Assembly: GCA_037043235.1 (NCBI GenBank)
Contig: JAWRVZ010000056.1
Span: 248,001 to 312,000 of the forward strand
Reading direction: 5' to 3'
DNA length: 64,000 bases
Source of the DNA: Rhodeus uyekii
Taxonomy: Eukaryota; Chordata; Actinopteri; Cypriniformes; Acheilognathidae
Part shown: piece by piece, positions 37,330 to 49,897 of the stretch
How positions within the stretch are numbered: position 1 is the stretch's first letter
How the letters are laid out: each line of letters starts with the position of its first letter
The notes under the pieces: model-generated
Databases searched by the model: none
What the model was told of the DNA's origin: nothing
What the model saw: only the letters and a program-made list of their open reading frames with translations
Position numbers and translations under genes: made by a program

Positions 37330-39345
37330 ACACACCCTACACTCAGGACAGCTTGCAAGGAGGCTTTACGGAGAGACTGTAATTTGCCTTTGGTTTTTGA
37401 GGTCTATGGACTGGAGGCCTCAATAAGGAAAACTCTCTTGAGCAAGAGCAGGCCTACTGGACAGAGGTGTGATATGAAGGTTTTAAAAGCAGCAGAACAT
37501 ACCTGTGCCTCTCTAAACTTTCCGACCACCGTCTTAACAGATGTGTCGAAAAGCTCAGACGGTGAAACTTTCTCCTTGATGCACAGGTTTTCGATGTTGG
37601 GTTCACCCAGCGATGCCTCTGCATAGCAACCATGGCTGCCATAGATTAACCATCACCAATTTGTTTAGAGGCACGGAGAGCAAAATCCTGGCCTGCTACC
37701 ACATATGTTCTGCCATTAAAGCATGAGGTAACGCACAATGGCTTAGAACAGGGGTGGGCAAACTACGGCCCGCGGGCCATATCCGGGTCGTTGGGCTTTT
37801 TAATCCGGCCCGCCGAACTTGCCGAACCTGTATTAAACCTCCTTCATTTTACATTTCCCTGTAATGTCACTCTGTCGCGACTGCAAGCGGCAGTGGCGCT
37901 GAAGCTGAGCTGGAGAGTAGGCGTGTGTCGCAAACCCCTCTACACCCCCCTTTATGGTGTTAATTCTGTGCTAAAAAGGAACGAGCTCAAAACTGATGTT
38001 TGCACGCATGTAAATTACATCCGCGAGCGGAAAACAGAGCTACACGTAAATACGGGTACCCGCGAACTCATTTTAATCACTCGCGCGTGCGTGACATCTA
38101 ATCTGCGCGCGCGCGAACCCACTCTCGACTGTTTTTGCTCGCGCGAGCACTTTTATTTTTGTCAGTCGTGGGGCGGGGCTGGCTCTTGTAATAGAACATC
38201 AAACGTCATTGGTTAGTTCCCTTTTTTCCAGAGCTCAGTTGTGATTGGATGCCTGTGATTGTCAATCTAGAGCTGAGGCAAAAATAAGATTCAGTCACAT
38301 TGCATATTATGTTTTTTCTGTCGATTAAATTGTATTAATATTGTTTTGTTGTAATTTCACGTGTCCCAGTCGAGTGATTTAAGACCAAACTATACTTTAT
38401 ACAGGTTTTCTAGGATTTCTTATAAGTAAATGCACAGGTACGGCCTTCACCCCGGCCCCTCTGTCAATTTTAAGAAACCAATGTGGCCCGCGAGACAAAT
38501 AGTTTGCCCACCCCTGGCTTAGAAGGCAAAGTTTTCAATACGGATGATTCACCCACCGAGAGATAGCTGCCATTGGAGATGTATACCGTTTGATGTATAC
38601 CCATATTCCGTCATAATTAGCTTGAGTGTGATATGGGCTGAATATGGCTTCCCCAAAATCTTCGCACCCTAACTTGAAGATCTGGGAGAAAGCGAAGGCT
38701 TGTAAGAGCGGTCATGGTTCGAAGCTAGGAGGGAGCTCGCTGCTGGATCAGATGACGTGAGAGATAACACATCATCACAATCTGGTAGCTTGCTCTCGTT
38801 AGCTGCAAATGAATGAGAAATATTCATACCTTTATCAAATTCATCTACAAGTCCCATGACCTCAATTTCCTACTCGCCTCATCCACAGCAGGTCCTGATC
38901 TCGAACACACAGATGGCGGATAAAAAGGGATAGAAAAGAGAGAAGTTTCTTCAGAGAGGTGCTCACATTGCATGCAAACAGCCCCCTCGAGAACTGAGTG
39001 TGCATACTCTTTGCCCATTTAAATGACGCACATATTGTGTGTCATCTGGTGTCAGAAAATACTGGCAGAGATGGATACACTGCCTGAAAGACAGCACCAG
39101 TACTAGCCATAAAATAACCATTGTTTAGAACACACGTTTAAACAAACAGGTATCCTGAAGACAAGGAGACTTTTATTCTCACGGTTGCGCGGTGATGACA
39201 TCACAAGCTTCCGCCTGCCACTGATGAGTTCATTGTCAGGTTTAACCCCCTTACCCCTTTGTCATGCTTCAAACAGCAGTAATCCCTGAGACATTCTCCT
39301 GTAGTGACCCCTAGAGGATGCATTGGAAGTTCCCTGTTGAAAGAA
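37330..39345 (-). mobile_element. DIRS-type element, copy 4: old gag and terminal region, split by a hAT element
   Basis: Minus-strand gag words appear on both sides of the 768-bp insertion. On the 5' side (38857-38669), DCDDVLSLTSSDPAASSLLA is typical of fish DIRS gag. On the 3' side (37700-37454), ALRASKQIGDG and MAAMVAMQRHRWVNP parallel LSLRASRETAYSVGCSMAALVAMEKHLWLNL in copy 1, split here by a frameshift. The outer end (39130-39345) keeps TGATGACATCACAAG and CCCTAGAGG, comparable in position to the ITR words of copies 1 and 2. Divergence is far higher than between copies 1 and 2. Confidence 0.7.
37749..38516. mobile_element. hAT-type non-autonomous transposon (768 bp) with perfect 8-bp TSD
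   Basis: The ends are CAGGGGTGGGCAAACTA and its exact complement TAGTTTGCCCACCCCTG. The flanks GCTTAGAA (37741-37748) and GCTTAGAA (38517-38524) form a perfect 8-bp target duplication, the hallmark of the hAT superfamily. Subterminal GGCCCGCGGGCC words match the Charlie-like hAT style. The 141-codon frame (37791-38216) shows no transposase motif, so I treat the element as non-autonomous. It lies inside DIRS copy 4, so it is the younger of the two. Confidence 0.93.
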
Positions 39346-39752
39346 CTCTAAGCGGTATGGGTGGCGTTAGGTGTTTGCTAACAGTATCGCTGGTCACATA
39401 TTTGGAACTTTGTTTTACCCCTAAGCGAAGAACAAACTAAAAAATAAATTTGCCATAAAAACAGTACCGCATTACTTTACTAGTAATCTAAATTAAAAGT
39501 AATCTGATTATTCGTGGTAGTTGCAATGAGTTGCCGCCAACACTGTTTTTCTCCAAACTAATTTGAAGCACACTTGCACACTCTGTTCCAGTGTTCTCAC
39601 AGTCTGGCATTGTAAACATACACTTTAAATGTTCATGAAGTCCATAAGACTGCAGGGTGTCCTATTTAACAATGTGCGAATCAGATTACGAGGACCTCAA
39701 TTATGAGAGAGAGTGTGATTGTTTAATGTTAGCTTGCTTGCGAATCAACCAG
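39346..39752. other. Unique sequence
   Basis: No recognised feature. Confidence 0.35.
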
Positions 39753-40610
39753 TAGGGGAGCGCGGGGCACAACGTAACGCGGGGTAAAAAGTAACAGCGA
39801 TTTTTTAAATAGTTGCACGGGCTTAAATGTGACGTGCTAACGGGCTTTTCACCACACTGTTTGCACACGTCTTCTGGCCATCTTTCGAGAAATTTCAGCG
39901 AAATTTGGATGAGAACCACAGGAAAAACTCTTTTGAAAGCATGAAAATATTTTTTGTTATAGTAGTTGTTTTTCGATTTTCAAAGAATGTGTGAAAGTAT
40001 GTTAGTCCAATCTTATATTGCTATGATTACCATCTTCTTGGCTAAAAGACGGTACCATTTTGAAAGATGTGAAAAACACATAGTGACTGCTAGCCGGTCC
40101 TGAAGTGAACACGACACCGCGGGGTTAGTTGTAACACGGTGTTACAACTAAGCCGTATTGAATAGGCTGCATCAATAATCATATATTTTGCATTGTATTA
40201 ACCTATTAAAACGTTTTTTCATGTCATTACATTGTTCAAAGCATAACAATATAATAAATAAAATTAAAAAATATATTCCATTCATAAGTTATGCTTATAA
40301 TCATTAAGACTAAACTTTTATTAAGAAATAAAAATACGCCAATGAACACCCATTGGATAACATGGTGTTACAACTAACCCGCTGTCTGTTAAAACGAGCC
40401 CCGCTCACGGGGTAAGTTGTCACATTTCACTCCTTGCGCTTTTGGTGATACTGCGCAGAAACTGCAGGTCCGACGAACATCAAACTAGTGCTCATTTGTA
40501 GGAGAGGCTTGTGTGTTGTTTGTATAAAAATATGGTTTGTCTAACCAAATTTCTTTGTTCATTATTTGGCTAAAACCAAAAAGTGTTACGTTTGTCCCCG
40601 CACTCCCCTA
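39753..40610. mobile_element. Terminal-inverted-repeat DNA element, TA-flanked (~858 bp)
   Basis: The left end TAGGGGAGCGCGGGGCACAA CGTAAC and the right end, inverted, TAGGGGAGTGCGGGGACAAA CGTAAC agree over about 26 bp with few mismatches. If the flanking TA is the target duplication, a mariner-related family is possible. Internally the word GTTACAACTAA recurs in both orientations (40125-40151, and again near 40369-40380). No transposase frame is visible. The superfamily is uncertain. Confidence 0.7.
40125..40151. repeat. Perfect 12-bp hairpin, 3-nt centre
   Basis: TTAGTTGTAACA (40125-40136) and TGTTACAACTAA (40140-40151) are exact complements separated by CGG. It lies in the middle of the TIR element. 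Confidence 0.9.
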
Positions 40611-40945
40611 GTCTTTACTGCAATATTCAAATTCTGACATTAAAACGTTTAGTAGTGTTGACACGAATTGTCTGTATGGTATGAATATTTACATTACATA
40701 CAGACTCAAATGCAGCTGCTGAGGGAAGAATTGTAAATATTGCAAATGCTAAATAATCTAATTTTTTACAACGTACGAAACCCAGAAATGTGAAAATTGT
40801 CCATTGATCACCTTTTTATGAATTCTGAACCTACAATCTTCCAGTTATTACTACAGATCTTTGAAAAACTATACTACTTTATGCTAAATTCTGAATGATT
40901 TAAAAAATAATTATTTGCATTTCCTATTCAACACATAATTTATTC
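40611..40945. other. AT-rich unique sequence
   Basis: No feature was seen. Confidence 0.4.
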
Positions 40946-41027
<82 letters not shown>

Positions 41028-41028
41028 G

Positions 41029-41098
<70 letters not shown>

Positions 41099-41128
41099 AC
41101 TATCTATCTATATATCTATCTATATATC
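40946..41128. repeat. (TCTA)n tetranucleotide array
   Basis: More than 40 near-perfect TCTA units, with substitutions near 41027, 41098 and in the last 25 bp. Confidence 0.98.
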
Positions 41129-42483
41129 ATGTTATGTTCAGTTCATTTGTTTATATTTTTAATAAATGTACAGCCCTAATAAATATGTATTAGCACTACC
41201 TGCTCCTGAATATATTTATGTCATATCTCAATAAATTATTTTAAAGGAATAAAGATAAACAGCACAAAATAACACTCAGACAACCCACTGGTCAAAACAA
41301 CTATTAAAAACGCATCAGTGAAATAAACTTTTGTGAATGGCTTAATGACATTGTGTCTAATTTGAAGCTAATTAACTTTTAACAATGTGATTTACAGGCT
41401 TTCGTGCACTAGTTGTTTTCATCCTCTGCCAAGCAATGCTGACCAGATTGATATTCACAGCACAGCCATTCCACGATTCACTCCTACCACAGTGGCAAAA
41501 CTGTTCATTGATTTCTAAGAGCCATAGTAAATGACCTGTAGCCCATCTCTGGAACTGCACTGATTGTAAATTGAGGGCCATAAAAAAGGTGTTGCTTGTT
41601 TCCCATGGAATGTGGAATGGCAGAACATTGAATGTGTCTGTGATGAAAGTAGTTTTGGAACTCTGTAATTAGGGAGGTACACAGGCTGAGCTGTTTGAGT
41701 TAATTGTACCGGCTATCCAACATGCACTTTATGCTGTTGAAAAGAAGATATCCTCAAATTTTAGGTATCATTCTCCTTGTACTTTCTTGTTTTCCTTTTG
41801 ATTTCTGTGTAAAAGCTTCTGGGTGCTATACGCTATGGATGAGAACTGAAACATTGGTGACACATCAGCTTTCTGTGCAAGTTTATATTCACTTTAGTAT
41901 ACATTTAGCAAATAATAATACAAAGAAACAAATATGAACATACTTGGTAAGTAAAACAATAATGTGAAGCCAATATCAATTCTTCATTTTTATGTTAAAT
42001 TAATTTCAAAATGTGGTTATTTTATATAATTGTATATGTTCTGAAATAATAAAATATTTGATTTAAACCTGAATAATGAAATCTATGATGATTAATAAAC
42101 TGTGAAAAAACACTCATTTTTGGCTAAGACCTCAATACTGCTGGATCTCAAACGTCTGCATGGCAGTGTGTAATTATTTTTTAAACTCAACTGCTTACAT
42201 CCACAAGACCTACAGCTCATGAGTCACTGCTAAGCATTTCAGTGCAAATTCACACGGTCTGCAATTTCTTACAGAGGCAGCCACAGACAGAGTAAGCTTT
42301 CCCATAAAACACTGACTCATCATAACTAAGACATCACAGGTTATGGACATAATAGATCTTGGACAAACACTTTACTTCCTTCCAGACTTCTGGAGTCAGA
42401 ATATTGGAATCACATTGTAACTATCTGTTGTACAAGTAATTAAATTCACACTTATATTTAATGTTTATTTAGTTAGGCTAAAA
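41129..42483. other. AT-rich unique sequence
   Basis: No recognised feature. Short frames at 41372-41581 and 41704-41937 lack motifs. Confidence 0.4.
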
Positions 42484-43191
42484 TGTCTCGTCATTTCTTG
42501 GTTTTGTGGCAGAGCTCTGAGTCTTGAGTCGCTTTCTCTCTTGTCTGTGTAGCGTCTTATGTGCGGGTTATGATGCTCGATCACCAGACTGGTCTTGTTC
42601 AGTTTCGGTTTTGTGTCGGGTTCGGACCTTCATGACCCGTGTGTTCGTCCTTGTCGTGAGTGCACGGAATGAGTGGTTGCTCGTTTTCGCGCTCTCTGCG
42701 TTACATGAGTGGGCGCAGTTACTGGTCTGCTTGAACCGCTGCGCTCGTGTCTTTGTGCAGTGTTGGAGTGCACAGATCGTGTTTTCATCAGCCGCATGCT
42801 TTCATGTTGTGTTTCTGTGTCGCGCGCAGTTTAGTTTTCACCAGCTGCGCGCTGTCTCAAGTTTAATGTGAACACACGGCGATGCGTGTTCGTGTCTTGT
42901 CATCGTGAACTACGCCCACCTTGTTTTCCTGTTTAACTTTGATTTGTCCCAGCTGTTTCCCGTTAAATCATCCTCCCTCCTGTGTCTATTTAATCCCTCT
43001 GTGTTTGTTGTCTTGTGCTGTTTTTTTATGCTGTGCTTGTCCTTCTCCTGTCTTGTCTAGTCAAGTTTGCCAGCCTACTCAGTCTTGTTTCCTCCCCTCT
43101 GGGTTGTCTTTGTTGAGTTTTTTGTTTGTTTTGTTAATAAAGCTCCTTGTCTCTCTGCACTTGAGTCCTCGCTCTCCTACAATTTGTGACA
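42484..43191 (+). mobile_element. Solo LTR, Gypsy type (~708 bp)
   Basis: It ends with GTTAATAAAGCTCC (polyadenylation signal), TGCACTTGAGTCCTCGCTCT and TTTGTGACA. The closing section is the same as that of the minus-strand LTR at 59309-59852 (CTTGAGTCCTCCCATCC). Mid-region words TGTGAACACACGGCGATGCG and TATTTAATCCCTCTGTGTTT also have counterparts there. The start is placed at TGTCTCG by alignment. Flanking 5-mers (TAAAA and TAACC) agree poorly, so the ends are approximate. The frame 42524-42871 is LTR sequence, not a gene. Confidence 0.75.
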
Positions 43192-43799
43192 TAACCAAGG
43201 TGTTGTTTATATAATTAATATTTATTTATTAGTAAATCAGATAACAATAAAGGCGCAGCTGAAGATTAGCATTTGTACTCAAGAGTGTAAATCTGTTTAA
43301 CTCTGCTATTATAGGATGTATCCATATTCATTAGTAATCCTTTTAAAATGTCCTTAGTATGACATGCATTGATGCCAAACAGTATTTGGACAATATGAAT
43401 GTGTCTCAATGTTACTGTATTATATAACAAAATATCAAGACAAATGATGCTAGAACTCTCCCAAAATGTAGCTTTTGAGCAATTTGAATAATTACTTTTT
43501 ACCAACTGGTAATTTAGTGGATTTATTAATTAGCTCACCTCAGCTTCCCACAGGTGTGCTAATAAAGTAAGTGCAGGTGCAAACTCATAGTTTAATTAAC
43601 TATGAATGTTTAACTAACATTTGGCAACTAGAACATGTCCGAATTCTTTTTTATGATATATTTTGAATGCTTGCTCTTTCTTTGTTTAATTGAAAACTCA
43701 CCCTTCTACAATTTCATATAAATGATGACATGTGGACTTCTCCAACCTTTTAGTTCAAGGGCCAGATTTAATATCACTTTGTGTCAACACAAACTCTCT
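43192..43799. other. AT-rich unique sequence
   Basis: No feature was recognised. Confidence 0.35.
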
Positions 43800-44090
43800 G
43801 TTCACGAGTTCACACTTACAAATGATTCAGGTGCGGTAAATGGTATGTGTATTTGGCGTGCTGTCCGAGGAGAGGGCTCCAAGCTCGGTATTTAGCCTGA
43901 ACCCAGAGCACCCCCCCCATGTATTCCTGGCTTTGAAAGGAACAATCAAGTGTGAGGAGTCAAGAGATGTAGGTGAGTCGAACAGTTCATCTCCCGCTGA
44001 TAAGATGGAGTGTAATTGCGGATGACGACTTGATTGCATTGACCCTTTGAACGTGCTTCTTCCGTCATTTGTTAATAAAACATAATTTGC
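43800..44090 (-). repeat. Dispersed inverted-pair repeat, arm 1
   Basis: The reverse complement of this stretch aligns with 63122-63440 over its whole length. Shared words include TTTTATTAACA, TGCAATCAA, CTCTGGGTTC, ACAGCACGC and CATACCATTTAC. I do not recognise the family. Divergence is substantial, so it is old. Confidence 0.7.
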
Positions 44091-46632
44091 TGTTAAAAAC
44101 GACTTTAGGGATTTACTAAAGACACGCATGTGCTGCATTTGTGCTGAAAAGGCATGGCCAGGGTCATATTTGCAGCTGGCCTCATTGCAAATGCATTTAT
44201 TGGAGTTTTCCTTTCCAGTTTTAAATGAATAATGCAGTTTGATATGCTAAGGTTTGCGCCTGTCAATTTACTGATATTTAAACTATTATTTAATGGCCAA
44301 AAAATGAATGTCTTAAACCATTGGCTAATTTGCCCTGATAGATTGCTTTGGTCATAACTGTGTTCTTTAATTTGCATGTTGTCAGTAGACCACGGCAAGA
44401 ACTTTCCACTCCTATTCCCAATTTTTGGAATTATGCTCTCACACTAATATGCCCTGTTTGGTAAATCTGGCCCTTAAACTCTTTTCGAAATCCAATCATC
44501 AACCGATGCATAGAAACAAGTTCTTGCTCTACTGTACTTTTTTTTCCAATAATCTATTACACTGGTACATGCACACAATGCAGACATCCGTTGCTTCTTC
44601 CGTTTAATTGTGACTTTTACCTAAATGCTACCAAGTTTGATGTTTTGTTATATAATTCTAAAACATTCACATTATACTTGTCTAGAAACTTTTTTTAGTA
44701 AGATTTAAAGTAAAAATTTCACAGGGAGCTCCTCTAACATAGATTTTTGCGCACACACACACACACACAGACACACGCATCACAAATACGATTGACACTG
44801 TGAGATTGAAGAATCCTGCCTCTTTTGTTACACCAAACAGAGAAACTTTTTCTTTGAGTTGGAGTTATTTATTACTCATATGCCTGTACGGAGCCCACGC
44901 TCCTCTTATTCAGTGTAAAATCCATCATTCTACACGGCGAGAGTAATTGGATTTCAGATCTGATTAGCTGTTCACAATGGATCTCCATACCTATGCCAGC
45001 AGCAGAAGATTTATTGAGCTTGCCAAGGCACAGTAGAATGGAAAGGCTCCTTCCCTGACAGGCACTGACATACAGTCAATTACTTTATGAGAAATGCTAG
45101 TGGTGGCACTTCCTGTAGGAAGAGTGACTTGAGGGTTAATTCTCAGAGGATGCGGCGCTCTTCGCTTCTAATAGGTGATGGCTGTAATGGAGGAGGAAAG
45201 GAAGAGGACCTCTTTTTCAGCGTGCTATGGTTCAAAAGAGCATAGAATTTTTCATCGTTCCAAGCCCACTTGGGCTTGGCGTGGCTGGGAGATGTTGTCC
45301 GCTTTAATGTATCTGTGTGTCTATAGCTGTCACGCTGGGGAACCATGGGAGTGTGTGTTTGTGAATGCTCTCGGCAGAGTTATTTTCACACTCTGCTGGA
45401 GTGGCAGTTTGACAGTGATGACACAACAGCCATCAATCCAATGCTCTTCCTTTTTAAGCACCAGCCCACCCCAACCAAATTCCAATTCTCATAGTCGAAA
45501 CTCGCAACTCTTTGGCCGAACTTCACAACCTTTCTCCAGTATTACAGAACGGGGTACAGGAAGTCCATAGCTAGAGTCAAGGGCTTCACATTAATAGGAT
45601 TACCAAATGTGTACTGCCATAAATCCCTTATCTCTACTACCCACATGTGATTGCTTTTTTATGTGCCTGTTTACACCCTGACGGTCACAAGCTGCATTAT
45701 TCTAATTCACATCATTACCTGCTAATCTCTGCTCTCCCCCTGTCGGCACTGGAGCAACAGACCCTGCCAATGTGCAAGAGCCCATTAAACACACCTCTTG
45801 TGTTTACACAATAGCTGCAGGTTACAGACAGTAAAACAGGCTGTATCTCTTTCTTTCAACTGTGATTCACTCATGTTGGACTATTATTTTAATACAACTG
45901 ATTTTTACCACTCCTTTGCATTTATTAAAGGAGCTACTATGGGTGAAAATTCTCAACAAAAAAAAAAGAGAAAACAAAGGAGATATATAAAATTGAAATG
46001 TGAAATAAACATTGTACATTTTTAAATTCTAAAAAATATAACTAAATATACATGAATGTATAAAAGTAGTTTAGATGAATTATAATATTATAGATTATTG
46101 CTACTTTAAAAATTAGCAAAAAATCTAAGCTATTTTGCGAGAATTTTGATTTTGCATGACGTGATTAATGAGGGAGCGCAGGTTGTTTTGAAAAACGTGT
46201 AAGCAGATTGTAGAATACATATAAATGAGACTGTACAAATTCGTAATGAATGTTCCAACAATTACCCACAAAAACATGAAATAGTAATGCATTGTAGTTA
46301 GGGTATGCTGGCAAAATGTCACCTCAAGTATGACAATTATTATAATGATTAGATGTTGTATTAGTTTAAAGAGTTTAAAATAAGGTTACATTTGTTAACA
46401 ATATTTTATGCCTTAGGTGTCATAAAGTAACAATGAGCAATAATTTTACAGCATTTATTAATCACGTTTTTGTGAATATAATGTTTTATTTCTAGAAAAA
46501 TAAATAAAATGTAAGCACGAGTGAAATCTACCAATTGTGTGAATGCATGTCAGAGGCAGGTGACGTCATGAACCAGTAAACTATGAAAGCATGCCAAAGT
46601 GGCTGAAGTAAGTTTCTGACAGGCACGCAGGT
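44091..46632. other. Unique sequence, mixed composition
   Basis: A short CA tract lies at 44752-44777. The region 44880-45560 is less AT-rich and repeat-free. The 131-codon frame 45175-45570 has no recognised domain and an opposite-strand frame overlaps it. I make no gene call. Confidence 0.35.
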
Positions 46633-47215
46633 CGTTCCCTCTTCAAGGAACTAAGGTTACAGTTGTAACCGAGATGTTCCCTTTTAAGGTAGCTAGGTCA
46701 AAGATGCTTTAGGAACGTTAATAGTCATGCACCGCAACGATGAGGGCCTGTAGGGTGAAACGTAGATCACTAAAACCAGGGTTCCTGGAGTGGTGCGAAG
46801 GTCTTACTGAGAGAACCTGACAAAAGTATGCAGAGAAACTCCTGAGAAGAGAGCCTTAGAGGTAACCAGACTCCTTGTTGAGTGGGATCAAATTGCCATA
46901 GGAAGAGGCAACCCGGCCGACTTGTAAGCAAGAGAGAGAGCCTCGACTATCCACTTGCTTCTGGTCATGATCTTAAATCAGAGCGAGAACAGAAAGCTTG
47001 AAGTACTATTAAGTGGCATTAAGGAAGGCCTGCACTGTGCCGGGGAAAAGTTCCAAGCATGAGGGTGAAACCGACAGAGCTTGCAGAACTCCCATCCTTA
47101 GAAGAAGTGATAGCCAGACTACCAGTGCAGTGAAGCAGCGCACCGGCAGGGAACACCTGAAGTGACTGCTCTGGGACCCTCGGAGGAGGCGAGCTTCCCA
47201 GTGCCGCTTCATTTA
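46633..47215 (-). pseudogene. DIRS tyrosine recombinase C-terminal fragment, copy 3
   Basis: On the minus strand, words such as WIVEALSLAYKSAG, HSTRS and SKALFSGVSL (about 46960-46830) match the HxxR region of copies 1 and 2. MGVLQALSVSPSCLELFPGT (47090-47030) matches the first-Arg block, with the Arg region altered (MGVLQ for KRVGDLQ). The terminus at 46633-46690 has CGTTCCCT, GGTTACAGTTGTAACC and GAGATGTTCCC, comparable to the copy 1 complementary region. Strongly decayed; a separate lineage from copies 1 and 2. Confidence 0.75.
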
Positions 47216-49877
47216 CGGGTGGGTACTGAGATAAAGCACACAGAGATGGGTATATGAGGTGATGGCCACTCCCCCCAGAAGGGATTTATTTTTTTTTATT
47301 TACTAAATAGTTCAGTAAAAAAACGATGCATCATTTTTAGCCTGCAGTAAGCAATGAAATCTGTAATGAATATTCATTAGTGTTTCAGTGAGTAATCAAG
47401 ATTGAGTCCAGTAAAGGCACAGAAGGGTCTGCCCACCTGCTTCTCTAGCAAGGTGGTTTACAAAATTCATTAAGACACGAGATTCAAATGAATTTCCTTT
47501 TTCTTAATGAGTTGAGAACATGGAGCAGGCGCATTGTTTGATGGGTCTGGTTAAAACAATACAACATAATCCAATCTAGCAGTGGCTGATGGGAAGCTCA
47601 TAAGTTGTCTCAGATGTGTTTGGAGGCAGAGTTGTAAATCTCTTCAGGCTGAGCCAATGACCTATGGTTTCATCAGGGCTGAAGCAGAGGTGTAATCCTC
47701 GGCCCACAATGGCCTCGGCATTGTTGTTTAATTAATATGTGTGAATGGTGTGCAGGTACAGAAGCTGAGGGATGGCAGATAAGGGCGGGGAAATGGTTTC
47801 CCATGAGGAGAACGAACAATAGACCTGTGTTTACCCACAATCACTGCTGGCTCACAGAATACAGACGCAGCACAGGTGCCGTGTGCCTGAATAGGTCCAA
47901 AGCTGATGAATTAAAAGAGAGAGATATGAGAAAGAGAGCGGGAGAAAAACAAAGAGAGAGACAGGAAATCCTCAGAAAACAGCAGTGATATCAGGAGAGT
48001 ACAGTAATGTTTGCAAAATCCTCAGCAGATGTCAAAAGAAGCAAATAAGCCTAGCGTAGCACTTCTAGGCAGCTAAAGCAATAATACCTAGTCTCTGTAG
48101 TTGTAATGATCCAAAAATCTTGAAATGTTCTGATTACTGTCAGATTCTAACTTTTTAAATTAACAATAACTTCGATTTAAAAATGTGATACTGTAAATCA
48201 ATGGTCCATATTTTATTTTAAGGGGCCTATATTCAAATACATAAGTATCACATGATTAATTTAAATTATTAAGCTGCATTCAAGCCACTTTGCTTCTACA
48301 AGTCATGTCCTGACAGGGAATTATGCATTCCTATGGCAACACTATCAGCCTAAATTAAAAAGTTAGAAGTTAGAAAGTTATTTCAAGTTAGAATCTTGTA
48401 ATTACGGTAATTGTGACACGGTGTGAACACACCTTTACTTGAAATGGTCACTACAGTTTTTTATGCTCATAATTAAATGTCCCAAGAATAGAATATTATA
48501 TGAAATAGAATATCAAATTTAAGTATTTCGCTGCCATTGTTAATAGTCAGTATATATTTACCAGAGCCCTAGTTATAATGATCCAAAAATGTTTTGATGA
48601 GATGATTTTGCATAGATAGTCCAGGCACATTGCAGACTTGTAATATGCCAGCTGGGGAAAAATGCTGTGTGTGTCTTCACTAAAAAATGAAAGCTTTAGC
48701 TATACCAACGCATTTAAAAAAAAAAGTAGTAGCTTGCAGTTTGATGGTGAACCACAGATGGCGATAGACAGGCCAAAGTTTGTTAGTGCAAAATCCAGCT
48801 TTTGCACTTAATCTGATAACTGTGCACAAAAGTGGTACTACTGTTTACTGCATTTAAATGCAATGTTATGAAAAACCTTAATGCTTTTTGGCTGTTAACT
48901 CTGTATAACTCCAAAGCCCTCATCAGAATGGAGGAAACCAGAAACAGTGGCATATCAGGTCACTGCTCTCAGAACATCTCTGCCAGTCAGTGAGCACTAA
49001 TTTGATTTCTGTGATGAGAAATTAATAAACATGTTGAAGGGTACATTAAATGTCAATTATAAGCAAATTAAGAAGTGCAGACTGGCACAGATGCATGCTC
49101 GAGTCGCAGACAGAATGCCAATGTCGGGGAGGAGGGCATGTAATTTGTACCTTCAGTAATGACTTGGAAACCAACCTACATGATAAAAAGTGTTGCAGAG
49201 AATGTGATGAGCAAAGCTGTACAGCTCTCATTTTTTTCTGTCAAAATGTCTCCTGAATATAATGGCAGGTGCCACAGGTTATGAGCCATGATTACCGTCA
49301 TACCGGAGCCAAGATTCTGAAAACATTTGTGTTGCTTTTCCCAAAGACAGACAGAATGTTTGACATCATCCATGTATTCTTCCACAATGGTGCAAAAGAG
49401 GTACTAGAAAAATGCACATGCACATAGCAGTGAATATCTGAACATAGAAAATTGTAAATTAGAAAACATGATATACATATAAATTCTTATGAGATCAAGT
49501 TGCAACCATGTCTTTGACTCCTTACTAGTTGAAACAGAATGATGATTTTACATTAATGCAGATGCTTCTTCATTATGCATAAACATGATCTAAATAAGAG
49601 GTGCAGTTTGGAATCCAGAAGTCAAGATCACTACCAATTGAATTACAGATGTTGAATTGCAGCTTGAGATCATTATATACAACAATGCACACGACAGTCA
49701 GCAAAAATGTTTGCATTTTAAACCGAACATTTATTTTGCATGTTTCTTATTCCACAGAACAGACTTGTGCAGCTTTTTTTTTAGTATGGAAAAGAGAATA
49801 GCTTAAACGCAAACATGTTAAGAGAGTAAACTCTGAGATGCCATTAAATATTTACCACAGAATGCCAGAGCGACTGT
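47216..49877. other. Unique sequence
   Basis: No element was recognised. 47390-47960 is comparatively balanced in composition. The open frame at 47737-47988 has no domain. Confidence 0.35.
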
Positions 49878-49897
49878 AAAAAAAAAAAAAAAAAAAA
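49878..49897. repeat. Poly-A tract
   Basis: A run of about 20 A residues. It may mark an old retroposed tail, but I see no element attached. Confidence 0.9.

Noticed and set aside
37791..38216. 141-codon frame as a hAT transposase
   Set aside because: No hAT catalytic or dimerisation motif; the element is far shorter than an autonomous hAT.
40946..41128. Possible CRISPR-like array
   Set aside because: It is a pure TCTA tetranucleotide repeat without spacers, in a vertebrate genome.
42524..43214. Frames of 115 and 97 codons rich in Cys, Leu and Ser
   Set aside because: They lie wholly or largely inside a solo LTR whose 3' half matches another LTR in this window.
45143..45346. Minus-strand 67-codon frame opposite the 131-codon frame
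   Set aside because: No motif, and it overlaps an equally unsupported frame.
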